Source: an uncultured Synechococcus sp.
GTDB lineage: Bacteria; Cyanobacteriota; Cyanobacteriia; PCC-6307; Cyanobiaceae
Assembly: GCA_913050105.1 (NCBI GenBank)
Contig: CAJWZN010000004.1
Span: forward strand, 1-31,248
DNA length: 31,248 nucleotides
Direction of reading: 5' to 3'
The position numbers and the translations under genes are program-made. Shown here piece by piece: positions 7,913 to 14,945 of the stretch (positions are counted from its first letter, which is position 1; each line of letters begins with the position of its first letter). The notes beneath the pieces are model-generated. The model did no database searches. It worked only from the letters and a program-made list of their open reading frames with translations, and was not told the DNA's origin.

Positions 7913-9452
7913 GTCCCTCACGCTTGGCTTCCTTCCAGGCCAGCCGCGGCGCAGACCACAACGTGGCAAGCACCAACGGCGTCACAGGCACCGCCGTGAT
8001 CACGATGAAGGCCTGCAACGCATCGATGGAGGTGCTGTCTCCCAGTCCGGATCCGATCCGCAGCAGCACCAGGGTGAGGCTGCCGATCATCAGGGCCCAA
8101 AACAGGCGCAGAAAAGCAGGGGGCTCGTTTCTCCCACTGACGACCATGGCCGCTGCGTAGCTCATCGAATCGGCGCTTGTGCACATGAACAGCACCACAA
8201 GCACAAGCCCCACCGGAATCAACAACGCAGCCAGAGGCAGCTGGCTGAGAATGCTCAGCAGTGCAGCTGCGGCACCGTTCTGGGCCAGGGCATCACCAAT
8301 GCCACCACCTGCAAGTTCCATGTGGAGTCCGGTGCCGCCCAGCAGTGTGAACCACAGGTTTGTCACGAGCGGGCAGAGGATTGCCACCGCAAGCACCAGC
8401 TCACGAATGCTGCGGCCGCGGCTCACCCCGGCAGTGAACAAGCCCATCAGCGGTGCATATCCAAGGAACCATCCCCAGTAGAAGACCGTCCATCCGTTGA
8501 CCCAGTCGTCCGGCGCCACATTGGGCGTGAGGGCCATCTGCGGCAGGTGAATCAGATAGGTGAGGAATCCACTGAAGAAATGCTCAATCAGCCACAGCCC
8601 TGGCCCAAGCAGTAAGAGCCCAGCTGCCATCGCGAGCGTGAGCCAAACATTCAGTTCTGAGAGCCATTTGATTCCCTTCTGGATGCCACTGACTGTCGAT
8701 GTCGCGAACACAGCTGTCAGCAGCAGCACCACCACCGATTGCAGGCCTGCACTGTCGGTTAGCCAGGGGAGTTGTCCTGCAGCGTTACTGAGCTGCAGTG
8801 AGAGAAAACCGAGAGGACCAACGGTGCCTGCAATGGCAGAAACCACCGAGAGCCCGTCCGCCATGTGACCCAGTGGTCCGTCAACCCAGCTGCGGGGAAC
8901 GATGTTCACCAGAAGGGTCCGCGGACGCAGCGGTTCACCGCGTTGTTCAAGAATGGAGAAGGTGATCGTGGTGGTCGTGGCCACAAGCGCCCAGGCCAAA
9001 AATCCCCAGTGCAGAAAACTCACCGCCAGAGCGGGATCGACTGCGGCGGCAGTGCCGCCTTCGATCCCTTCGAAAATGGGCGATGGCGTTTGGAAGTGAT
9101 AGAGGGGTTCCGCAGCTGACCAGAAAACGCCACCACCCGCGAGCAGGGTGCAGATCAGTACGGCGCACCAATCAAAGAATTTGAGACTCGGCTTGGCATC
9201 CGCCCCCCCCAGCCGGAGTTTGCCGACAGGGCTGATGGCCAGAATCACAGCGATCAGGAACAGCAGAACCACCATCCACTGCCAGATCCCACCGAGAGCA
9301 TCACTGATAACGGCTTTGCCGTTGTCGGTGAAGTGCTTGGCCAGAGCAAGGTCGACGGCGGAGACCAGCAGAAAAATCAGCAGGGGGATGGCCCCGACCC
9401 AGAGGGGTGGCTGTCGCCACCAGGTGCGTTGGCCCGTGGGGATTTCAGACAT
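7905..9452 (-). CDS. BCCT family transporter
   Basis: This 515-residue membrane protein of about twelve hydrophobic segments belongs to the betaine-carnitine-choline transporters, which import quaternary ammonium or similar compounds with sodium or protons. Clear family marks are WSAAEPLYHF (residues 111-120), the TM4 segment FLHWGFLAWA (147-156), and the TM8 signature YWGWFLGYAPLMGLFTAG (325-342) followed by SRGRSIRE. Compared with the betaine carrier BetP as I recall it, the aromatic cage is changed: the Tyr after TM4 is Val157, and the second and third Trp of TM8 are Phe329 and Tyr332. The substrate may thus differ from glycine betaine. It is last in a leftward gene string, 18 bp after the sarcosine-oxidase-like gene. 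A run of eight G (coding strand) at 9203-9210 lies in its 5' third. Confidence 0.95.
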   Translation of the reverse strand: MSEIPTGQRTWWRQPPLWVGAIPLLIFLLVSAVDLALAKHFTDNGKAVISDALGGIWQWMVVLLFLIAVILAISPVGKLRLGGADAKPSLKFFDWCAVLICTLLAGGGVFWSAAEPLYHFQTPSPIFEGIEGGTAAAVDPALAVSFLHWGFLAWALVATTTTITFSILEQRGEPLRPRTLLVNIVPRSWVDGPLGHMADGLSVVSAIAGTVGPLGFLSLQLSNAAGQLPWLTDSAGLQSVVVLLLTAVFATSTVSGIQKGIKWLSELNVWLTLAMAAGLLLLGPGLWLIEHFFSGFLTYLIHLPQMALTPNVAPDDWVNGWTVFYWGWFLGYAPLMGLFTAGVSRGRSIRELVLAVAILCPLVTNLWFTLLGGTGLHMELAGGGIGDALAQNGAAAALLSILSQLPLAALLIPVGLVLVVLFMCTSADSMSYAAAMVVSGRNEPPAFLRLFWALMIGSLTLVLLRIGSGLGDSTSIDALQAFIVITAVPVTPLVLATLWSAPRLAWKEAKREGLS

Positions 9453-9470
9453 CGGTTCGCGGGTGAGGGG

Positions 9471-10661
9471 TCAGGCGCTGACGGCTTCGCGCTGGTGACT
9501 CCAGCAGGAAAGATCGACAGCTGGTATTTCTCCGCTGGCCAGTCGCGCCAGCGAGTCGCCGATCAGGGGGGCAAATTTGAAGGCTTGGCCTGAACCGCCG
9601 GCAAACAGGCTCAGTTTGGGGCTCAGCCGGTCCAGCACGAAATTGACGTCGCTGGCCATCGAGTAGGGACTGATCACTGTCTCGACCCGCTCCTGGACGC
9701 CTTCGACTTCGTTGAACAGGAATGTGTCCAGAAGTTCGACCAGCCTTGTCGGTGGCTCGGTGGTCATGGCATTGGGTTCTGCGACACGCAGCTCCTTGGG
9801 GGCCCAGTCGATCCCGGCTTTGATCCGCGGCCGCCCGTCGTCGGTGTGGCTGAGCACCGGGAAGCCGTAATAAAGGCCCCCATCATCGCCGCGTTCCCGC
9901 TGGAAGCAGAACCATTGGGGATAGCGATCGGCCAGCTCTGGATCGACGGTGTAATGAGCCCAGAGCATGGGCCATACCTCGAGTTTCGGAGCAAGACCAA
10001 GAGGAGCCAGCAGCAGCTGGCTCCAGATGCCGCAGGCCACAACCAGCTGTCCAGCAGCGATGTGGTGACCGTTCTCCAGGGTCACACCACCACCATCCGC
10101 ATCGAGACCGGCCACGGGGCAGTGCTCGATCAGCTGATGCCCGGCGTTGCGTGCTGTGTTGATCCAGTGGGCGACAACCTTGTCGCTGCGCACGGCCCCC
10201 GCGGTGGGTTCAAATAAACCAGTGAAGTCAGCCTTTGGTTTCAGTGGAAAACGGCTGGCGATCTGGCCTGCATCGAGAGCCTCATAGGGGATGCCCTGAT
10301 CGTCCATGACACGGCGTGCACCTGGGATGGATCCTTCGATCGTTTCCTGATCCCAGCTTTCGCCGTAAAACAGCAAGCCATGGGTCTCACGCAGCTGTTC
10401 TCCTGCGTGGATCTCTTCCTCACGCCAGAGTCTGTTGGCCTCCTGCGCCAGCCGGCAGAGCACCGTGTCGGAGTACATCTCCCGGAACATGCGTGTTTCG
10501 CCATAGCTGCTGGCCTTGGCATGGGCCAGTGTTTGTGCTTCCAGCAGCACCACGTCGCTGATGCCACGACGTGCAAGAGAGGCAGCGCAGCTGAGGCCGG
10601 CCATGCCGCCGCCCACGATCACGACCTCTGCCTTGCTGGGCATGGAGTTCGACATGCTCAT
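9471..10661 (-). CDS. FAD-dependent sarcosine oxidase / N-methyl amino acid oxidase-like protein
   Basis: This 396-residue flavoprotein belongs to the monomeric sarcosine oxidase / N-methyltryptophan oxidase group, which oxidatively demethylates or oxidises secondary amino acids to formaldehyde or imines plus H2O2. The N-terminal dinucleotide motif VVIVGGGMAGLS (residues 13-24) binds FAD. SSYGETRMFREMYSD (51-65) matches the active-site Arg region; RIKAGIDW (279-286) holds the oxygen-activating Lys281; GGSGQAFKFAP (355-365) is the C-terminal flavin and substrate loop. The Cys that covalently attaches FAD in monomeric sarcosine oxidase corresponds to Ser331 in SPYSMASDVNF, so flavin should be non-covalent. 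Its start overlaps the dehydrogenase stop as ATGA (10658-10661), indicating translational coupling. The true substrate is unknown. Confidence 0.9.
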   Translation of the reverse strand: MSMSNSMPSKAEVVIVGGGMAGLSCAASLARRGISDVVLLEAQTLAHAKASSYGETRMFREMYSDTVLCRLAQEANRLWREEEIHAGEQLRETHGLLFYGESWDQETIEGSIPGARRVMDDQGIPYEALDAGQIASRFPLKPKADFTGLFEPTAGAVRSDKVVAHWINTARNAGHQLIEHCPVAGLDADGGGVTLENGHHIAAGQLVVACGIWSQLLLAPLGLAPKLEVWPMLWAHYTVDPELADRYPQWFCFQRERGDDGGLYYGFPVLSHTDDGRPRIKAGIDWAPKELRVAEPNAMTTEPPTRLVELLDTFLFNEVEGVQERVETVISPYSMASDVNFVLDRLSPKLSLFAGGSGQAFKFAPLIGDSLARLASGEIPAVDLSCWSHQREAVSA

Positions 10662-11713
10662 TCGTTGTCTCCGAAGCTGAGTCCAATGGGTTCATGGCTC
10701 GGAGTAGCCGCCACTTCCTCCAGGGCATCTCCCACCGAAAGGCCCTGGTCCCGCTGATTGAGGTAGTCAGCGGCGCGCTGACGAACTTCATCGCGAACGA
10801 AGGCGTAGACGTCCTTGGCGCCTGCATCCTTCCAAGCACTGGGTGAGAAGCGCTCGATCGAGTCGGCGATCACTGCTCCGGCATTGACCAATGGATCCGG
10901 CAGCACGCGTACTCCGCGGCGACGCAGGTCGTCAGCCAGCTGAGGCTGCTGGAAGGGGGCATTGGCTGCTGGAACAACAGCAGGAGTGCGCAGGGTCGCC
11001 GCCATCTCACTGTCGATCAGTCCTGAAATCGAGCAGGGCAGAAGCAGATCCAGCTGCAATTCCCACCAGGGGCAGTCATCTGGCAGCGGTGTGGCTCCGG
11101 GGAATGCAGCCTTGTCCCGGTCCAGATCAACGGTGAACACCGTCCAGCCATGGTCGACCAGATGGCGCGCCACCGTTCCACCGACCGCACCGCAGCCATG
11201 GACGAGTGCACGTCCGGGTTCAGCATCCTTCAACTCTGCATCGAGCACAGCTTCCACAGCGCCTAGGGTGCCGTGGGCTGTCGCGGCACTGGCGTCGACC
11301 GGGCTGCCGACCGCGGCCAGAACGTGGGGTGTGAGCGCCGTCAAACGCTCCATATCCTCAAGGCTGGTGTTGAGGTCACATCCGGTGATCATGGCGCCGT
11401 CCAGCGACTCAAGAAGCTCGGCGGTGACGCTGATGAGTTCATCCTTCACCGCATCGGGCTCTGCGGCTCGGGCCACGATCTTGCCGCCGGCGAAACCGGT
11501 GCCGTAGAGGTCGTGCTTGTGAGTCATCAGACCTGCCAGCCGCTCCCCGTCAGCGATGCAGGCTTCATCGCTTGGGTAGTTGAGCAGCCGCAGCCCTCCG
11601 TTGGCAGGGCGTTTTGCATCGGTGTTTTCGGCCACAACGAACACCGAAAGATGCTCGGAGACGTGTTCGGCCAGCACAGAAACGGCCGGCGTGGATGGGT
11701 CGCTGCTCTGCAT
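10658..11713 (-). CDS. Leu/Glu/Phe/Val dehydrogenase-like NAD(P)-dependent enzyme
   Basis: This 351-residue protein belongs to the amino acid dehydrogenase superfamily, closest in pattern to leucine dehydrogenase. These enzymes reversibly deaminate L-amino acids to 2-keto acids and ammonia. Seen here: NGGLRLLNYPSDEAC (38-52), the substrate Lys66 in GLMTHKHDLYG, the catalytic Lys78 in GFAGGKIV, the catalytic Asp113 in MITGCDLNT, and a Rossmann loop HGCGAVGGTVA near residue 195. The substrate-loop residues differ from typical leucine dehydrogenases (for example HKHDLYGTGF), so the amino acid used is uncertain. Its ATG shares one base with the methyltransferase stop (TGATG), and its stop overlaps the oxidase start, placing it inside a translationally coupled cassette. 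Housekeeping nitrogen assimilation is less likely in this setting. Confidence 0.88.
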   Translation of the reverse strand: MQSSDPSTPAVSVLAEHVSEHLSVFVVAENTDAKRPANGGLRLLNYPSDEACIADGERLAGLMTHKHDLYGTGFAGGKIVARAAEPDAVKDELISVTAELLESLDGAMITGCDLNTSLEDMERLTALTPHVLAAVGSPVDASAATAHGTLGAVEAVLDAELKDAEPGRALVHGCGAVGGTVARHLVDHGWTVFTVDLDRDKAAFPGATPLPDDCPWWELQLDLLLPCSISGLIDSEMAATLRTPAVVPAANAPFQQPQLADDLRRRGVRVLPDPLVNAGAVIADSIERFSPSAWKDAGAKDVYAFVRDEVRQRAADYLNQRDQGLSVGDALEEVAATPSHEPIGLSFGDNE

Positions 11714-12750
11714 CAGGCCACCTTTTCCATCATCTGGTGGTGCTCGACATAGTCAAGACTCCATTCGCTAGGTGCATCTGCGATGCGCTGCTCCAACCGG
11801 TTGTAGACCGTGTCTGCAGCCGCATCTCCAGCGGCACTGGCGAAGCTGTGACGGCTCCAGCTGCGGATTGTGGCCATCAGTCCAGCTGCAAAGGCCGCGG
11901 TGTCTCCGTCTTCATTCCAGCGGCGCCGATACGGGCACTTCACGTAAACAGTGCGCTCATCAACCAGCCTTAAACCGTTCTTGTAGGGAGCGGATCCCTG
12001 GTCCTTCAACGGAGCCATGAACTCCTCCGGTGATTTGTAGAAGTTCAGAACGGTGCCGTTGCGGTACTGCTCCTCACTGATGGCCCCCTCATCGGCCATG
12101 CCGCGCCAGATCTGATGCAGTTGGTCGTGCACATTGCGGGTCTCCCCGCCGTTGTGGCCGAGGTAGCGACCGTCTTCATCCCTGGAGAGGTTCACGGTCA
12201 GCAGCCGGCCTCCCACCTTGAGTTCACGGCTGCGAAGTTCAAGGACGTAGGTCCAATCCTTCATCGCCTGCGCTGTAAATCGCTGCAGGGCCTCCGCATC
12301 CCCGGAGGCCAGGACATGGGTGTGATTGTTGAGTGGGCCAGGAGACGCACTCAACCAGTGCATTGCCGTGGCTGAGAAGCCGAAACTCACCGTATCTGGT
12401 CCCACAGACGGTTCATAAAAACTCCGGGCGCTCACCAGAACCGTTGGCTTTGGTTTTCGAGGAATCTGTTGCGCCAGGTTTTCGGCCAGGGCGACATTGT
12501 CGTTGCTCGGAAGATCGTTGCCGATCAGGGTTAGATGGGCCTTGGGTTGGTTCTCATGAAGGCGATCCAGCACCTTGCTCCAGAGCCCTACAGCCGTACC
12601 GCCATCAGCGGCGCCGTAATCGATCAGAACGTGGCTGTTCGCTTCGTTCAGTTGATTCACACAAGTCAAGGCCCAGTCCGAGGCGGCTTCGATGCAGAGG
12701 AGAGCCCCTTCGGTCTGTGCGCTGTAACCCGTGGTCATGGCGATGGCCAT
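11713..12750 (-). CDS. SABATH-type SAM-dependent carboxyl methyltransferase
   Basis: This 345-residue protein resembles the SABATH methyltransferases known mainly from plants, which methylate small carboxylic acids or ring nitrogens (salicylate, jasmonate, indole-acetate, xanthines). Matching segments are the SAM-binding DYGAADGGTA (residues 44-53), the substrate-loop SFGFSATAMHWLS (122-134), the strand ELKVGGRLLTVNLSR, and NFYKSPEEF near residue 220. The N-terminal substrate stretch is MTTGYSAQTEGA rather than the plant MxGGxGxxSY. The small acid methylated here is unknown. It is the first gene of a four-gene cassette, starting at ATG 12750 with GAGG a few bases upstream on the minus strand. 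The stop overlaps the next start by one base. A shorter form from the ATG at 12738 is possible. Confidence 0.88.
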   Translation of the reverse strand: MAIAMTTGYSAQTEGALLCIEAASDWALTCVNQLNEANSHVLIDYGAADGGTAVGLWSKVLDRLHENQPKAHLTLIGNDLPSNDNVALAENLAQQIPRKPKPTVLVSARSFYEPSVGPDTVSFGFSATAMHWLSASPGPLNNHTHVLASGDAEALQRFTAQAMKDWTYVLELRSRELKVGGRLLTVNLSRDEDGRYLGHNGGETRNVHDQLHQIWRGMADEGAISEEQYRNGTVLNFYKSPEEFMAPLKDQGSAPYKNGLRLVDERTVYVKCPYRRRWNEDGDTAAFAAGLMATIRSWSRHSFASAAGDAAADTVYNRLEQRIADAPSEWSLDYVEHHQMMEKVA

Positions 12751-12764
12751 AGACCTCGTCAGCG

Positions 12765-12851
12765 TCAGGCCTCACCGTACAGACCAAGCTCAGAGGCGAC
12801 CACCGATCGGTTCTCGCCGTTGTAATCAACCCCTTTAAAGCCTGTTTTCAT
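12765..12851 (-). CDS. Possible small ORF, 28 residues, between rdgB and the methyltransferase
   Basis: A short frame on the minus strand starts with an ATG that overlaps the rdgB stop as ATGA (12848-12851) and ends with TGA at 12765-12767, 14 bp before the methyltransferase start. The peptide begins MKTGFKGVDYNGENRSVV and ends in ASELGLYGEA. It fills almost the whole 97-bp gap between two genes of the same strand. The translationally coupled layout and an ordinary-looking, acidic, non-repetitive peptide argue for a real gene, but there is no known family I can name and no strong ribosome-binding site. It could equally be a chance frame in a spacer or an upstream regulatory peptide for the downstream cassette. 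Confidence 0.35.
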   Translation of the reverse strand: MKTGFKGVDYNGENRSVVASELGLYGEA

Positions 12852-13432
12852 TGGGCTTTTGCGAGCAGCTCTCGAAGTTTTGGTTCCAATGCATTGAAGG
12901 CTCGACCGCGATGGCCGTGCTGTTTCTTTTCTGCCAGTGCCATCTCCGCAAAGGTCCGTCCCGTGTCATTCACCTCGAAAATCGGGTCGTAACCAAACCC
13001 CTGATCTCCGCGAGGGACAGTGGTGATGCGGCCCTCGCAACGCCCCTCCACCTCCAGCAGCACCCGGCCGTCGGGGGCTGCAATGCAGAGCGCTGCGCAG
13101 AAGTGGGCCTCGCGTTGGCTGCAATCGTTGAGTGCCTTGAGAAGGCGTTCAATACGTTCGGGATCGGAGGCTGCGTAGCGGGCGGAGTGAACTCCGGGGC
13201 CACCATCGAGCGCATCCACACTCAGGCCGGAATCGTCGGCCAGGGCCCACTCCCCTGTGAGGCTTGCCACGGCTTTCGCTTTGAGCTGTGCGTTGGCGGC
13301 GAAGGTGCTGCCCGTTTCCTCGACGTCCAGCCCCTCGGGCTGCGGTCGAACGTCGATGGGCAGAGCCCGAAGCAGATTCTCGAACTCATGAATTTTGCCG
13401 GGGTTACCACTGGCGATCACAAGCGTCTTCAC
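12848..13432 (-). CDS. rdgB: RdgB/HAM1 XTP/dITP pyrophosphatase
   Basis: This 194-residue enzyme hydrolyses non-canonical purine nucleoside triphosphates (XTP, dITP, ITP) to monophosphates, keeping them out of DNA and RNA. Diagnostic motifs are the N-terminal VIASGNPGKIHEF, FAANAQLKAKAV, the catalytic ALADDSGLSVDALDGGPGVHSA, FGYDPIFE, and the C-terminal HGHRGRAF. The start is GTG at 13432, overlapping the pgm stop by four bases (GTGA), which fits the conserved beginning VKTLVIASGNPG. An upstream in-frame start at 13501 would add a Cys/Arg-rich stretch not seen in the family. Its stop overlaps the possible small ORF by four bases, so it is part of the long leftward gene string. Confidence 0.96.
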   Translation of the reverse strand: MKTLVIASGNPGKIHEFENLLRALPIDVRPQPEGLDVEETGSTFAANAQLKAKAVASLTGEWALADDSGLSVDALDGGPGVHSARYAASDPERIERLLKALNDCSQREAHFCAALCIAAPDGRVLLEVEGRCEGRITTVPRGDQGFGYDPIFEVNDTGRTFAEMALAEKKQHGHRGRAFNALEPKLRELLAKAQ

Positions 13433-14892
13433 GCCGCCTCTGCAAACTGCTTGGCCCAGGCCAGCACAGCGCCGACCCGTTCTGCATCGGGCGCCTCGCA
13501 ATAGAGCCGCAGCAGGGGCTCGGTGCCGGAGAACCGCAGCATCAGCCAGTGGCTTTCCCCCATTCGCAATTTGATGCCGTCGGTGGTGATCACCTTCTGC
13601 ACCGCCGTTCCGGCCACCTCCTTGGGCGGGCTGTCTGCCAAAAGAACCTCCAGACGCCTGCGCGCCTCCATGTCGGCCAGCCGAAGGTCCAGTCGGTCGT
13701 AGTGGCTGGCGCCTCCGTGCTGGTTCTGGAGAGTGTCCAGGCGTGCCCCCAGAGGTTTTCCCCCCTCAACGAGGGCTTCGAGCACCAACAAGGCTGCAAA
13801 CAGTGCATCCCGTTCCGGAAGGTGCATTCCGAACCCGACACCACCGGATTCCTCCCCGCCGATCAAAACCTGCCCTGTGAGCATTTCACTGGCGATGTAT
13901 TTGAAGCCGACGGCCAGTTCCAGAACGTCGCGACCCTGGCCTTCCGCGATCCGTCGCATCAGGTCAGAGCCGCTGACCGTCTTCACCACCGTGCCCGGCA
14001 GGTTGCGGGCCCGGCCCAGGTGATCGATCAGCAGGGGCATCAGCAGCTGAGTGCTGCAGAAGCGTCCGGATTCATCAACGGCGGCGATGCGGTCGCCGTC
14101 GCCGTCGAACACCAGTCCCACCGCTGGAGTACCAGAGGCGGTTGAACTCTTGACAGCCCCGATCAGTTCCTCCAGGTAGGGGGCCAGAGGTTCCGGCGGA
14201 TGTCCTCCGAACAGAGGATCCCGTTCGCTGCGGATTTCCTCGACCCAACCGTCTGCTTCGGTCCCGAACAACTCCGGAACACAGCCCGCTGCCGAACCGT
14301 GCATCGGATCGACGATCACCTTCAGGTTCATCGCCTTCAGGCCGTTGATCAGGGCGTTCAGATCGAATTTGTCTCGCAATCCGTCGAGGTGCTCCCCTCG
14401 GCCATCGAAGCGGATCACTTCATCCCGAATCGGTGCTGTGATCCCCCCAGCGGCCAGTCGCTTTTCCACAGCGGAGGTGAAGTCCCCTTCCACCGACCCG
14501 CCGAACGGTCCCTTGATCTTGAGACCCAGCCATTCAGGTGGGTTGTGGCTCGCAGTGATCACCAGGGCTCCGAGGGCCTTGCGTTGCACCACCGCCCAGC
14601 TGCAGGCAGGCGTTGGTACGGATGTCTCTGTCAGCAGTGGCTCGAGTTCACAACCTCGGACGGAGCTGGCAATGGCCTCCGCCAGCTCCGGCGCCAGAAA
14701 GCGCCGGTCGTAGCCGATCACCACGATGCGGCTGTCCAAGTTGGAGGGGGCGCGATGCGCCAGCTCCTGTGCCGCTGCCGCCGCGACTGGAAGCAACCGC
14801 TCAACTGTGATGTCCACGCCCAGCACGCCGCGCCACCCGTCGGTGCCGAACTTGATCGGAGCTGGACTGAGCGGCAGAGATGCGGAAGCCAT
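13429..14892 (-). CDS. pgm: Phosphoglucomutase/phosphomannomutase
   Basis: This 487-residue alpha-D-phosphohexomutase interconverts hexose 1- and 6-phosphates, linking sugar phosphates to glycogen and cell-envelope sugar nucleotides. The four family signatures are present in order: phosphoserine loop VITASHNPP with Ser115, metal-binding DGDGDRIAAVD (Asp263, 265 and 267), the sugar-specificity loop GGEESGGVGF, and the C-terminal phosphate-binding RFSGTEPLLRLY. The N-terminus IKFGTDGWRGV is also typical. Which hexose is preferred cannot be decided by eye. It starts at ATG 14892, divergent from the RecB-like gene with 53 bp between, and overlaps rdgB at its end. It is the first gene of the leftward string. 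Confidence 0.96.
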   Translation of the reverse strand: MASASLPLSPAPIKFGTDGWRGVLGVDITVERLLPVAAAAAQELAHRAPSNLDSRIVVIGYDRRFLAPELAEAIASSVRGCELEPLLTETSVPTPACSWAVVQRKALGALVITASHNPPEWLGLKIKGPFGGSVEGDFTSAVEKRLAAGGITAPIRDEVIRFDGRGEHLDGLRDKFDLNALINGLKAMNLKVIVDPMHGSAAGCVPELFGTEADGWVEEIRSERDPLFGGHPPEPLAPYLEELIGAVKSSTASGTPAVGLVFDGDGDRIAAVDESGRFCSTQLLMPLLIDHLGRARNLPGTVVKTVSGSDLMRRIAEGQGRDVLELAVGFKYIASEMLTGQVLIGGEESGGVGFGMHLPERDALFAALLVLEALVEGGKPLGARLDTLQNQHGGASHYDRLDLRLADMEARRRLEVLLADSPPKEVAGTAVQKVITTDGIKLRMGESHWLMLRFSGTEPLLRLYCEAPDAERVGAVLAWAKQFAEAA

Positions 14893-14945
14893 CGAACAGC
14901 CTGTGCTGACCAGGATTTAGCAGCTGGTGGCCCTAGGGTCGCGCC

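Noticed and set aside
12837..12859. AAAGCC...GGCTTT inverted repeat at the end of rdgB, terminator-like
   Set aside because: The stem is only 6 bp with an 11-base loop, there is no T-run on the minus strand after it, and it lies inside the candidate small ORF.
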